From: Spongilla lacustris
Taxonomy: Eukaryota > Porifera > Demospongiae > Spongillida > Spongillidae
Direction: 5' to 3'
Assembly (NCBI GenBank): GCA_949361645.1
Contig: OX442420.1
Location: 4,695,882 to 4,759,881, forward strand
Length of the DNA stretch: 64,000 bases
Every line of letters starts with the position of its first letter. Within the stretch, counting starts at the first letter, position 1. Made by a program: the position numbers and the translations under genes. Positions 44,646 to 55,196 of the stretch are shown here, piece after piece. The notes under the pieces were generated by a model that ran no database searches, was not told the origin of the DNA, and saw only the letters and a list, made by a program, of their open reading frames with translations.

Positions 44646-46400
44646 TCAAATAACTAATTCATCCAAAAGAAGGTCTGCTGCTAGTTCAAAGATAGACATG
44701 TCAAAATCTATTGCATCAACATATGTTTCACTCTCCTTCCAATAGGCAACAACATACTTACTTCCCTTCATCTTTTCAATTCTTCCATTAAATAATTGAC
44801 AAACTTCACCATCCAACCAAACATGGCAAATATTGTGGCCAATTGATTTACCAGTCAAGAGGTCTGATAGTTTTTGTACTTTATCTTCATCAAGATCAGG
44901 GAATTCATCCATGATTCTTTCAACATCAATACTCTTTAATCTCTTCTCCAGCTTTCTTCGTTCTGATTGCTCTCTCTTCTGATGCTTGTCTGCCATCCTC
45001 CTAGGTAGCTCTCTCATTAATTCTTTTTGATTCAGTTTTTGTTTTATTCTTTGCTGCCGTCCTATCAATACAGCTTTCTTCAACATTTCACCTCTTGTTT
45101 CGACATCAAAACTATCAATGTAGTCTACAGTTTGGTTTTTTAATGCTCTCATTTTGCATGATATAAAACACAGAGTCGCATTTGGGGATTTATTCTTCAC
45201 TGCACTGAACATCCCCATGACCTCCTCAGCATCAATATTGTGCGACCTTGCAGATTTTGTCTCAGCTTTTAATTTCTCTGTAATGCCAATCTCAAAATAT
45301 TTTATATATTGTCTCTCTAGGACAACAATGGCTGCCTGCAGACATGCTGTCATCATTGTCCTAAACATAGGTTCATTCTTTGGTGGCTCTCTCAATTTCT
45401 CCAGTGTTTTGTCTTGGGCTCCAGTTTGCTCAATAACATCATTGGCAAAAAAATCAGTACAACGCAGTGCCTTGATAACATTTTGGACAATATAGATACC
45501 TTCAATGTGATCGATTTGGTTTACTGATGATGTGTAGAAAGTTTTCATCCATGGTCCTGTCAGTATCTTACCAATTAGTCCCAGCACTTGTATTTCAACT
45601 AAGGCAGTTTCTGTAACAAAATCTGCCAAAAGGCTTGCACGCAATCCACCACACAAAGTCCCAGTCTCTAAAAAATTGGTTAGAACTGAATGATATTGTA
45701 CATAAATCCCACATATATGAAAAAGAATATGTAGACGATTTCCCCTATATCGTGGAATGATCCCACGTGGTAATTGTTCATTGTACAGAAATGTTGCAAA
45801 TCCTCGAGGATCCCCTTTTCCATTCTTGAATCGAAGTTTATTCATTGCAAGAACTATATTTCCTGCAATACAATCTCTTCCCCAAACTTTCCCTATTGAG
45901 TCTAGTGGATGCAAATGACAATTCCATTCATTCAATGATTTATTCCATGATATATCTAAAAGCTGTATTGCAGCATGGTTTGTAGCAACATGATCAGTAA
46001 GTGTGTTTGAGATATTTGCAATGATTTGCTTTCTAACTGTCTGATATTCTGCTTCATGAAAATGGGAATAAACTCTTGCTAAGTTATCAAATGAGTTGGA
46101 TATGTGTAAGCAGTAATCTTCAGCTGTTGCACCAGGCAGCTCATCCACAGCAACTACAAAACAATCTGACTTTGTAGTGATATGTATGCTATTAACATGG
46201 ACTTCTTCTTGAGTAGTGGCATCAAAGCCAAGTGTACAGTTGCTATTATTCAGTATCACTTCTGCCGTCTGAAGTTCAGAAAGTACTCCAAGTTTTCGTG
46301 CCATTGATTCACAGGCATATCTTTGTGGCACGTCTGTTAGAGTAACACCACATCTCCGAGAGATCTTGGTTATTAAATCTGGTATATTGTATGTAGGCAC
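44646..46400 (-). CDS. Large transposon protein, candidate DDE-type recombinase core
   Basis: A 584-residue frame. Notable features are VPTYNIPDLITKISRRCGVT near the start, CTLGFDATTQEEVHVNSIHI (an acidic residue in a D-x-T-T context typical of the first DDE catalytic position), NEWNCHLHPLDSIGKVWGRD, a GNRLHILFHICG block, then an MRALKNQTVDYIDSFD block and a coiled Lys/Arg-rich stretch. A C-terminal module has YVVAYWKESETYVDAIDFDM. It resembles large uncharacterised multi-copy genes in invertebrate and fish genomes. A 1-nt shift near 46420 separates it from the upstream coiled coil, so the copy may be just broken. Transposase function is inferred from its position in a TIR element. Confidence 0.6.
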   Translation of the reverse strand: MPTYNIPDLITKISRRCGVTLTDVPQRYACESMARKLGVLSELQTAEVILNNSNCTLGFDATTQEEVHVNSIHITTKSDCFVVAVDELPGATAEDYCLHISNSFDNLARVYSHFHEAEYQTVRKQIIANISNTLTDHVATNHAAIQLLDISWNKSLNEWNCHLHPLDSIGKVWGRDCIAGNIVLAMNKLRFKNGKGDPRGFATFLYNEQLPRGIIPRYRGNRLHILFHICGIYVQYHSVLTNFLETGTLCGGLRASLLADFVTETALVEIQVLGLIGKILTGPWMKTFYTSSVNQIDHIEGIYIVQNVIKALRCTDFFANDVIEQTGAQDKTLEKLREPPKNEPMFRTMMTACLQAAIVVLERQYIKYFEIGITEKLKAETKSARSHNIDAEEVMGMFSAVKNKSPNATLCFISCKMRALKNQTVDYIDSFDVETRGEMLKKAVLIGRQQRIKQKLNQKELMRELPRRMADKHQKREQSERRKLEKRLKSIDVERIMDEFPDLDEDKVQKLSDLLTGKSIGHNICHVWLDGEVCQLFNGRIEKMKGSKYVVAYWKESETYVDAIDFDMSIFELAADLLLDELVI

Positions 46401-46429
46401 TTGACATACTATAGCATCATACGCATTGT

Positions 46430-46813
46430 AGGAGTGTAAGTCTTTCCACCAGGTTTAGTTTGCAGCTGTTTCTCAGACTCCAACTCTTGCACTTTCTCTT
46501 CTAGAATTAACTTCTCACTTTGCAGCTCTAAAACTTCTTTTTCTTTTTCTTTTAACTTGTACTGTAAATCAGATATTATATTTTCAAATTGCAGCTTCTC
46601 TTTGTCGCCCCTTGCTGCATGATGCCTTTAATATTTTTTGTACTTCTTCTCCATTAAGGTAACAGACCTTTTAGCAACAATTGAGACATCTAACTTTGCT
46701 TGCAGCTTTGATATTTGCAAGTCTTTTCTTCTTATTTTTTCTTTCAGTCGCTTAACAGTCTCCACTTTTGTCTGACTGACTTGTACTTTTATCATCTGGA
46801 GTCTATTCGTCAT
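46430..46813 (-). pseudogene. Coiled-coil segment of the transposon protein
   Basis: Minus-strand frames at 46813-46628 (KRLKEKIRRKDLQISKLQAK) and 46618-46430 (KEKEVLELQSEKLILEEKVQ, then ESEKQ) form one long heptad-rich coiled coil leading into the GKTYTPTMR motif. A stop at 46628 and a 1-nt shift near 46420 interrupt it. It probably mediates oligomerisation of the element's protein. Confidence 0.6.
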
Positions 46814-46849
46814 ATTTTTTAACTTTTGTCTGTGTGTAATACAGGAAGG

Positions 46850-47365
46850 TCACATTGATGTATGCCTGGTTATTGGTAAGCCCATTAGAGGTAGGGGGTG
46901 GGAGGCTGTTTGTTTCTCTTCTGAATGTTCAATGCAGTGCGTACTCCTTGCATTTGCTGAATGATCAATTTCAATTGCACTACTTGGTATGACTTGTTGC
47001 ATGATAAATTTCTCATGACAATAAAAATCAAACCTCTGAAATTCTTTTGGATCACTAAGTTTTTTAAACTTTCCTAAAGTTTGGGTAACTAATTTCTTTA
47101 TTTGGGCAGATAATCTTGGAAAAAATGCTGAGCCTTGTTGGGCTGTAGTAGGTAAATGTGATAAAAGTTCTTGTTCAGTTCTGGCTCTGCTATACTCACA
47201 AGTAACCACATATAAATACAGTACATGCCCATTCAGAAAATTTCCACCTGTAGGTAGTGTGGAAAAATTATCCACAAGGAACTGCTTGGCAATTCCAGGT
47301 TTTTTATTCGGATTGATTACTTCATGTCGTTTCTTTGTATGGCTAAGAGCCATTCCTTTGGACAA
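46850..47365 (-). CDS. N-terminal exon of the transposon protein
   Basis: A 171-residue frame starts MSKGMALSHTKKRHEVINPN. It has a central segment SAQIKKLVTQTLGKFKKLSD and a polar C-terminal tail with His/Cys residues. It lies directly upstream of, and in the same orientation as, the coiled coil and core, so it is probably the first coding exon. No named domain recognised. Confidence 0.5.
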   Translation of the reverse strand: MSKGMALSHTKKRHEVINPNKKPGIAKQFLVDNFSTLPTGGNFLNGHVLYLYVVTCEYSRARTEQELLSHLPTTAQQGSAFFPRLSAQIKKLVTQTLGKFKKLSDPKEFQRFDFYCHEKFIMQQVIPSSAIEIDHSANARSTHCIEHSEEKQTASHPLPLMGLPITRHTSM

Positions 47366-48281
47366 GCAACAACAATGAAATGAGTTCCCTACTACTGCCG
47401 GAATACCAATAGTACCAACCAGTTACCAGTCTTTTCTCAACAAATGTGCACAAATGTATAGCCAAGACTCAAGACGTCAATCCTCAACTGACCTGACACC
47501 TTTTGTTATCTTGGTACGGAACTACGGATCTCTATACAGACACAGGCTAGTCCACTGCTCAGAGTCGCAGACACAGACAGTTACACGCGAACGATAGGAA
47601 CACTTCAAGCTTAAAACGAATTCAAATTTCAACTCAAACCTAAATTGGCAACGAATAAAGCATACAATACAGTTTTATACTTGTGCATGACAAATATCAT
47701 TGTTCCAAACAATAAAGCGGCTTTCAGATGTTTCAGATCCGCGGCCCATTGCAGAGGCCAGCGCACTGCACACAATGTAACAATGTAAGCTATCCAGCCT
47801 GTAAGGCATCCTTTGTGATTGTGAGAGCCTGCGCCTTAGCTTCCTGGACTGTCAGCCAGTTGAATTAATGAATGTCTGAAGAATAAAATAAAGCAGTTAC
47901 CATTGAGCATGCGCATCGTAATGGATACACACTATGATTTTCGCAAAATTTTGTACAATACAAGGTTATACACTACATTGAATGTCCAAACACCTTTCAA
48001 AGATGTCTGCTATCCCGATCAAGGTGTTTTTGCACGGTAAAGTCATAGTACTTTTTCCAATTGTGAATGAGATCTGGTAAAATAAGTTTTTTATTGAAAT
48101 CTACACAAGAGGATGAAAACGAATCTTCGAACTATGACACAAAGCAAAGAACTCTCTCCCATTCCATCCCGTAACCCCACACGAAGCAACTTTTTAAATG
48201 GACCTCAAAAGTGTTAATAATCCTGCAATAATAATGTGGAACAAAAGGGAGGACAATTATTGCACTTTTGCAACATACCTA
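47366..48281. other. 5' end of the 4-kb transposon, no gene seen
   Basis: Non-coding upstream region presumed to hold the promoter of the minus-strand gene. No reading frame with a recognisable domain. Confidence 0.4.
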
Positions 48282-49194
48282 CCCCTTGCATACTAATTCC
48301 AGCCCAAACGTGGACTTTGATAGGGTGCTTGGGCCTATATGTGAGAGAACGGTTACTTCATGCAGCGACGCTCAACGTACATGTACAACTTACTTAGACT
48401 TAGGTTTATTTCTTGGAAGTTCCCTGCATTTGTGGCAACAAAACCTTTGATGAGTCTTGAGTTGAACAGTACTCTCGTCAGACCAGACAACGTCTTGAAA
48501 AGCACCATTGGCTTCAGCAAGATTAGCTGTTGCCCAGTTGAGGCGCTTTGCTTTATTAGCCACCCTGATCATTTGACAATACGCGCTGCCGCGAAATGTC
48601 CACCCTAGCGCTTGTCTGCAGCGCAGTATGGTTCGAATCAACAGGTAGTGGCCCTTCGAAATGAGCAGCTTATGCAGCTGAAACGCACTAGTTTCGTCGT
48701 CTGCCCTCATCTGTTGGTCCACTAATGCTCTAATCACGTCCGTCACTTTTGATTTCCTCCCACTGCCAGGCCGCCTTCAATTGATCCCGTTACTTCGTAC
48801 CGCTTGATGAAGTTGTGGATCCCTTGTCTTGATGCCAACATCCCTTCTTCCGATAATTGCTTTGTGATGTCAGGCGCCTTCAGTCCTTTCGCGTGAAAGA
48901 AAATTATCCGAAGCTTCTTATAACTGGAGTACAGCATTTTCTACTCAGGTGAAACAAATGCACTGCGACGAATATATAAACCACCTATATATCGTTTATT
49001 TGCACGGCGCGGTATAATCGGCGCAGTATAACGGCCAATCCAATTGGGATCCGGGTTTTTATAACTATACGTTTACGTTATGCACAAATTAGATAACTAT
49101 ACGTTAATGGTATGGCGATAAAACGGTATCGGCGTATAAAATTACGTCAAGTTTTTTATGACCACTACTGTAAGTTCCTTCCGTCCTACATGTA

Positions 49195-50830
49195 AAGTGC
49201 TTCTCAAAAGAGAGGGAAAAATGAGAAGGTCTAGACTTTTAGCCATAACTCTGCAAACATGATGTGGAATAAAACAGTTACATTTTTGGAATCAGCATGT
49301 ATTTTTGTATCATTCTGTGAATTTATGTTGTGTCACGTGATGTGTTTTCGTTTCAGGACCACAACAAGTAACATAGGGTTTAAACAACATTTTTGGTTTA
49401 TAACTCATGAATGCAATGGAATTAATGCTTCAAATTTACAATACAACAGCAACATCATAATCTGCATGTCCATAAGCAGTTTGATCGTTAGATGCTCTCT
49501 AGTTATGGAGATCGGTTCAAAGATTGTAAAAAATTGATAGTGGGTAGCGGTTAAGGAAAAAACTCCAGAAAAGTTCCTAGGTAAGGTTTTATTCTTTGTT
49601 CATTACATTGCAAAGTCCCTGTAGTTAATATATGAAACATTTTACTTGTATCCTTCATTGCGATCGTAAGTTGCAATTTGCCAAAGTTAAAAATTCCATT
49701 ATCGGATAGAAATTTTAACGTTTATCCGTATATGTTAAGGTATTATCGTCCACTTTGATGTCACAACTAATTACATGTATCGTAATAATAACGCAATGGC
49801 TTCTGGCGATGCAGCAGTTTCCAAGTCTTCTGTGATTCTGTTTCTGGTACTTGTTCTTTCCAGAACCTACTTGATACATACACACATGTATCGGGGGATA
49901 CCAGAAATAGAAAGCGAAGTTGGGAGGTAGAAGGCATTCCTGTGGTTGTACAAGAGCGGTCGAGCAAGGGGAAGGCCAAGGAAGGGTTAAAAATAGTCTG
50001 GAGACTTTAATCACATAGTAGAGTTTTTGATTCTACATGTACTTAGGGCTTAGTAGAGTTTTTGATTCTACATGTACTTAGGGCTTTATGTTTGTTAAAT
50101 ATGTGTTCGTGTACGTTTCGTGCTAAGTACACCCATGCAAACTTTGATTCAGTTGATGAAATGCTATATAGCCAACTCTGGCTCGCCTGTTGAGAACACA
50201 AATTTGTAGAACAGGCATTCTTTACTGATACAGTTTAATAGTTATTCCACAACAACGCGTCATCACTATAATGACATCATGTATTGATACGTCATCAATA
50301 ATCAAAATTTCTATTTGATAATGGAATTTTGAACTTTGGCAAATTGCAACTTACGATCGCAATGAAGGATAAGAGTACAATGTTCTATATATTAACTACA
50401 GGGGCTTTGCAATGTAACAAACAAAAAAACTAAACCTTACCTCGGAAGTTTTCTGAAGTGTTTTTCCTTACCCGCTACCCACCTTCAATTTTTTATAATC
50501 TTGAACCGATCTCCATAACTAGAGAGCGTGCAACGATCAAACTGCTCATGGACATGCAGACTATGATGGTGCAGTTGTGTTGTAAATTTGAAGCATTAAT
50601 TCCATTGCATTCATGAGTTATAAACCAAAAATGTTGTTTTAACCCTATGTTATTTGTTGTGGTCCTGAAACGAAAATACATCACGTGACACAACATAAAT
50701 TCACAGGATGATGCAAAAATACATGCTGATTCCAACAATGTAATTGGTGTTTCAGCATCATGTTTGGTTACAGAGTTATGGCAAAAAAAACTATACATTC
50801 TCATTTCCCCTCTCTTTGTGAGAAGCACTG
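49195..50830. mobile_element. 1.64-kb fold-back element with ~520-bp arms
   Basis: The left arm 49195 to about 49725 is repeated inverted at about 50300-50830 (AGTGCTTCTCA at the outer ends). It is flanked by TA (49193-49194, 50831-50832). The spacer (49726-50300) has a short minus-strand frame with no known domain and a direct repeat of TAGTAGAGTTTTTGATTCTA. It starts only 22 bp from the right end of giant element 2. Confidence 0.8.
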
Positions 50831-51100
50831 TACTTCAACTGCTAAGCCTTGCCCCAGCATGGGAGGTTGAATTCTGGTCACCAATGTCTTGGTGTGTTTC
50901 GTTTAGGAGAAATTGAATTGCAATAATCACTCAATCTCTCGGCCATCCATTTTCAAGCAGACAGGCACGATCACACTTGTGGTGTTTAAGCTCACTAATC
51001 CCGTCTTTATACTGTTGTTTTCCCTACATTATTTGCAAAAAAAAATCGCTTCTTTTTTCCAACGTATGAACAACTCATGCCAGCGCTAGCATCTTATTAA
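50831..51100. other. Spacer, no gene seen
   Basis: AT-rich DNA between the fold-back element and the hAT pseudogene. No coding signal. Confidence 0.4.
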
Positions 51101-52340
51101 CCTTCATCAAGTCCTTAGTTTACACTCAAACTGCTTTCCAATGTCAGTAAGATCAATTGTGTCCGCAGGCTTCTTGTGAACGTTTAAAATCATGACATGA
51201 TTCATCCTCGACTGCATTATTGTGGATTTACATTGTAACTTGACGCATCTCACTGAACCATCACTCACTTGAAGTGTTTGTAGCAGGCCTAGCCATTATA
51301 AGTTTCATAACATTGATTACTTCATTGAACTGTGCTTTTTGTACACTAGTTAATTGTGCCAGGTATTTTCTACATCAAAGACATTTTCTCCATGTTGATT
51401 GCAAATGTTTGCAATTGAACCTTTAGATTGGCTTTTTAAATGTCTCCCCCATAGACACTAAATATGCACTTTGGATCATCCATATAGTCAATGTTCTCAA
51501 AACGCTAGTAACCCACCCATGCACTGTAGATCAAGACCTTCAAAGTAAGTCTGTTGAAACCTATCCTTTGCTGTTGAATGAACATAATTCTGCAGGCGCA
51601 TTTCCATCCTCGTAACGTTTGGGGAATCATACATGCTCATGTATCAGGATCTTTAACAACACTACCAGCGGGGTCCAACAGCTCAGCCAAAACAGAGTAA
51701 TTGCCTTCGTAGATTCTGCACAAACTGTCCACCTTGTGGGGACACAGCACTTGGTTACCAGGACGGTCAGGTGCTAGCTATGATCCTGTATATATTAGTA
51801 AGATCAGTTGACTAATCAAGCAAAATGGCATACAATGTAGTATTCTGACTAGCACTTATTCTTTGCAACATGTTTAGTGCCATCAGTTTGAACATTCTGC
51901 ATATTGTGACTTGTGTATTTTCCTTTCACCACAAGTTAAGCTGAATGAACACATTAATAGAAATGTGTCAAACTCATTACCTTTTCGTCATAGTTTGCAA
52001 AGCTGATCAAAGTCTCCATCATTGCTCTCTGCATCTGTTTCATTATGACCACGAAACAGGTAACCTAGTTATCTAGCAAGAAATCTCAAACTGGAGAAAA
52101 CTGTTAGTAATCACTACTGGTTTTCCTCCTTTTCATGTGTATGCTCAGTGGACAGCAATTTGTAAACAACCTGGTGCTTCAACGGCAATGTTACCCATCA
52201 TCTCCAAAGCCTCCTTGTGGAATAGGCTGGCCTCATGCTTTTGAATAGAATTAGTAGCATCCCTCTGTTTGCAAAAGCCTCTAGAGTTCTGAAATAGAAT
52301 AGTGTTCACTGTTGTTGATGGTACTGCCATGTATAAACAA
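51100..52340 (-). pseudogene. Decayed hAT-type (TTF/DUF4371-like) transposase
   Basis: On the minus strand 52330-52145 encodes GFCKQRDATNSIQKHEASLF with a following H-K-E-A. This matches the zinc-finger end of TTF-type hAT proteins. About 52080-51980 has LARNLGYLFRGHNETDAESN, the L..RGH.E motif of the DUF4371-type region. Further downstream many stops occur, but a DLTDIGKQF-like piece appears near 51130-51150. No start, catalytic core or termini were identified, so it is a relic in the host intron. Confidence 0.6.
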
Positions 52341-53382
52341 TCTCCTTTTCTATATGTATGCAGTTACATGTACATTTACATGTACATCTCCCTACTACTT
52401 TCCTTCTGACAACGCTTTGCACAGATGGTGCACAATACAGTATCCTGACCTTCATTGTAATGCAGTCATAGCCATGAATTGAACCATGTGTACTGGCATG
52501 ATCTGCTCTTCATACCAAAAGAATGTTTCAGAAAGACATATTTGATTGGTGGGTGATTAGGTTGGTTCACACCTACAAATCGACAATCACTACCATATTG
52601 TTAAACTTCCTCATGGTCACTGAATCCTTGTGCTCAATGAATACAATTGTAATGCTGCTTGTAATTCTAACATGATGATACATTGTGCAACACATTATAC
52701 ATGTACATGTACACATGCAAAACTAAGACAGAATAACACAGGTTGTTAGTAGTGAGGGTACCTTGCATGCCCCATAGTGCCGATGCTCCAAGAACAATAA
52801 AATCTGCGAAGCCAATTTACACAATAGGAATCAACAGCTGCTGTAGATCACATGCGTTGGTGGAGCCTACATGTACATGTATACACTGTCATGTGTGATC
52901 TATAGATCCCAATTGATCAAAATCATTTTACTCAAGTCCAACCACTTTTTATGGGCCAGATTTGCTAACATTTTATTAAGGAAGTGTGACAAAAAAATCT
53001 TAGCATGATGTGCAAATGGTAATGCAAGACATCGACAAGACTAGATTATGATTTTGCCATCATTTTCTCCATTCATAACTGTGTTCCATGCCCTAGTACA
53101 CAAAATGTATTGCCCAGACATTGTTTACTGCTTAAAAGGAATGATAGGACATTCAAGTGTCCAGTGATAGAATCCTTGATTGGTACATGTTTTTGTAATT
53201 GGAAGCATCTACATGTACATGTATATTGAGGAATTTATGTTTTAATACTGCAATACAAAATGAGTTTGAATTTTTAATCCATATTGTTATGTTCAGTGCA
53301 CTTGTACATGTACATATACTAGACTACGTTTGTACATGTATGTTGATGCATGGCATTTAGAATGATCTTTTATCCCATGTAG
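52341..53382. other. Host gene intron
   Basis: Scattered ACATGT tracts (52365-52385, 52698-52715, 52868-52880, 53210-53222, 53303-53340). No gene is seen. Confidence 0.5.
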
Positions 53383-53472
53383 CCACAATCTCCACTGGAT
53401 ATGCCAGTGAGGGCAACTTTGGATTCAGTGGTGGATCCAGTACCATCTTCAGTGTATGGTGATTATTCTGAT
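53383..53472 (+). CDS. Host gene, exon L
   Basis: This 90-nt phase-0 exon between CCATGTAG and GTGAGT encodes PQSPLDMPVRATLDSVVDPV, then PSSVYGDYSD. It is a polar linker containing short Pro/Ser motifs, and its phase agrees with the other host exons. Giant element 3 inserted 60 bp downstream, inside the following intron. Confidence 0.7.
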
Positions 53473-53776
53473 GTGAGTTCACTCTTTAAATGTAGTTATA
53501 GTCATGTGCCTCTACATTTGGGTTTCTGCATACAGTAGCGGTCAGAATAAAGTTTCCGTAACGTGCGGTAGCACGGAAGCCATAAAGTGCGATAATTAAT
53601 GTGGTCGTTAAAATAAACTGATTAAACCATGCCACCACAAAGGCGTCACGACTGTTAAATTGCAGTCGGTTTAAACCGGCGACAAGTAGTCATAAGTAAC
53701 AGCGTGTAAATAAAACGGCAAGCAACGTCTGTTTTATGTGTACGTACTCGCTTCCTGACTCATGTGGGTCATCCAT

Positions 53777-54878
53777 GGTTCCTAAAATGGTTTACTCCTA
53801 CTACCAAAAGCTGCGTATTTTATTCTTCTTCTCAAAAGGTTTAAATCCGCCAGCTAGCTATTTTAAAAAACCTAGAAGAAGAAGGCATGTACGCCACTAG
53901 GCAAGGTATATTGAAGTTCATCAAGAAATTCAAAATGGTGGGAGTGGACGTAAGTCGAAGGTAACGGCGGAGGTAAAAGCCATCGTTGAAGAGCAGATGA
54001 AGAAGGACGATGAAACAACTGCATCGCAGCTACACGCTCTTTTGAACTCCCTGGGTAATTATCTGTCGTTTAGAACGATACTTCGGTGCAGAAGTGCTCT
54101 GGGCTTAGTCTCGTACCCAGACCCAATGTATGTAACGATGATTATCGGTACGAGACTACTCTGGGCTGGACCTTTCGTACTGCCAGATGATTCGGGAGCC
54201 AAATAAGTTGAAAAGGCTTGATTGGGCAAGACTACATCTGCATGAGGCTGAAACAGGATTCAAGGACGTGGTGTGGACTGATGAATGCACTGTGCAGCTG
54301 GAATTGCACCGGCGTTTCTGCTGTCACAAGCGAGGAGAGCCACCCAAAAATAAACCTAGGTACATGAAGTTAAATGTGCAATGTTGTATGCGTACATTGT
54401 AATTACATTTACATTTTTTATAGGGCTAAGCATCCTACCAAAGTCCATGTCTGGGCAGGTATAAGTGTTGAAGGAGCAACAGGAATCTGCATCTTCGACG
54501 GTATCATGAAGGCTCCATTATATGTTCAAATCTTGCAAGATACATTGGTACCATTTCTATCTGATATTCTCCCCGAGTCATCATTTTACGGCAGACAATG
54601 ACCCTAAACATACATCAAGGCTGGCTCAACGGTTCGTCTCTGACAATGCAATAAACTGGTGGAGAACGCCTGGACTGCAATCCCATAGAGAATTTGTGGC
54701 ATGAATTGAAGGAATACATGCGAAGAGAAGTCAAGCCATGAACAAAAGATGAGCTTATTACTGGTATAATTGCATTTTGGCATACTGTGGATAAAGAGAA
54801 ATGCCAGAAATGTTAGGCATCTTAGGAAAGTGATACCTAAGGTTATTGAACTCAATGGTGCTGCAACAGGTTACTGAG
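53777..54878 (+). pseudogene. Tc1-like transposase of giant element 3
   Basis: It begins MVYSYYQKLRILFFFSKG near 53777. Frameshifts follow near 53840, and residues are lost near 53930. TILRCRSALG is split by a 54-bp MITE (54105-54158). Then LDWARLHLHEAETGFKDVVW carries the first catalytic D (WTDEC). A short GT-AG intron (54360-54423) matches that of element 1. After it come AKHPTKVHVWAGIS, DNDPKHTSRL and, shifted, NPIENLWHELKEY. An in-frame stop near 54741 and another indel near 54810 precede the terminal TGA. Clearly inactive, but the DD34E residues are all recognisable. Confidence 0.9.
54105..54158. mobile_element. 54-bp micro-MITE with 8-bp target duplication
   Basis: TAGTCTCGTACC ends form a 12-bp inverted repeat around only ~30 bp of loop. 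The flanks are the 8-bp duplication CTCTGGGC (54097-54104 and 54159-54166). The same transposase motif in elements 1 and 2 is uninterrupted. This is one of the smallest convincing MITE-like insertions in the window. Confidence 0.85.
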
Positions 54879-55196
54879 CGATTTGTATTTTTCTGTGTGT
54901 TACTAGTTTTATTTTTTTTATTGTTAGGGGTATGTTTTGTATGTGTATCTTACAGTGTATTAAGGATTGAATAAGCCAATAAATTTTTTGAATGTCCACC
55001 ACTTGTATCATACTGGAGGTGGTGGATGATGCCAAACATAGGGGAGAAGTGCTAGGGTCTGGTTTGTTCCTACCAAGGGGGGCACAGGTGGTTTCTGCCT
55101 ATCAAAGGCATGTTTAAAAAATGATTTACTATAAAGCTGTGCTGATTGGTAATAATTTGACACATCCTTCTAAGGGAGGTGTTTGTGTGATCTAAT

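Larger units (their letters stand above)
44236..48281. mobile_element. 4.05-kb DNA transposon with TAGGTATGTTGCAAAA ends
   Basis: Perfect 16-bp inverted repeats TAGGTATGTTGCAAAA are flanked by a 7-bp duplication CCCCTTG (44229-44235 and 48282-48288). It sits inside the transposase gene of giant element 2. It encodes, on the minus strand, a multi-part protein (47365 to 44646). TSD length and TAGG ends are compatible with hAT-like or related superfamilies, but the protein does not show a standard hAT dimerisation domain by eye. Confidence 0.9.
43821..48937 (-). pseudogene. Tc1-like transposase of giant element 2, interrupted
   Basis: The N-terminal part at 48937-48390 has MLYSSYKKLRIIFFHAKGLK, a frameshift near 48745, TILRCRQALGWTFRGSAYC and the first catalytic D in VVWSDESTVQ. 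After a short intron, PKHPIKVHVWAGISMQG ends at the insertion point. The C-terminal part (44228-43821) resumes with ATGICIFKGII and contains MQDNDPKHTS and NPIENLW (second D and the E), ending in the conserved GEATGY. The two parts join in frame once the 44236-48281 insert and one CCCCTTG are removed. Dead because of the insert and the frameshift. Confidence 0.9.
41260..49170. mobile_element. Giant Tc1-like transposon 2 (7911 bp)
   Basis: The ends CAGTAGCGGTCAGACGTACA (41260) and, inverted, CAGTAGTGGTCATAAAAAAC (49170) are flanked by TA (41258-41259 and 49171-49172). The order is the mirror of elements 1 and 3: cargo gene exons on + at the left, transposase on minus at the right, convergent. 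A 4046-bp transposon (44236-48281) is inserted in the transposase gene, so the original length was about 3.9 kb. Only about 12-14 bp at the tips are conserved between its two ends. Confidence 0.85.
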
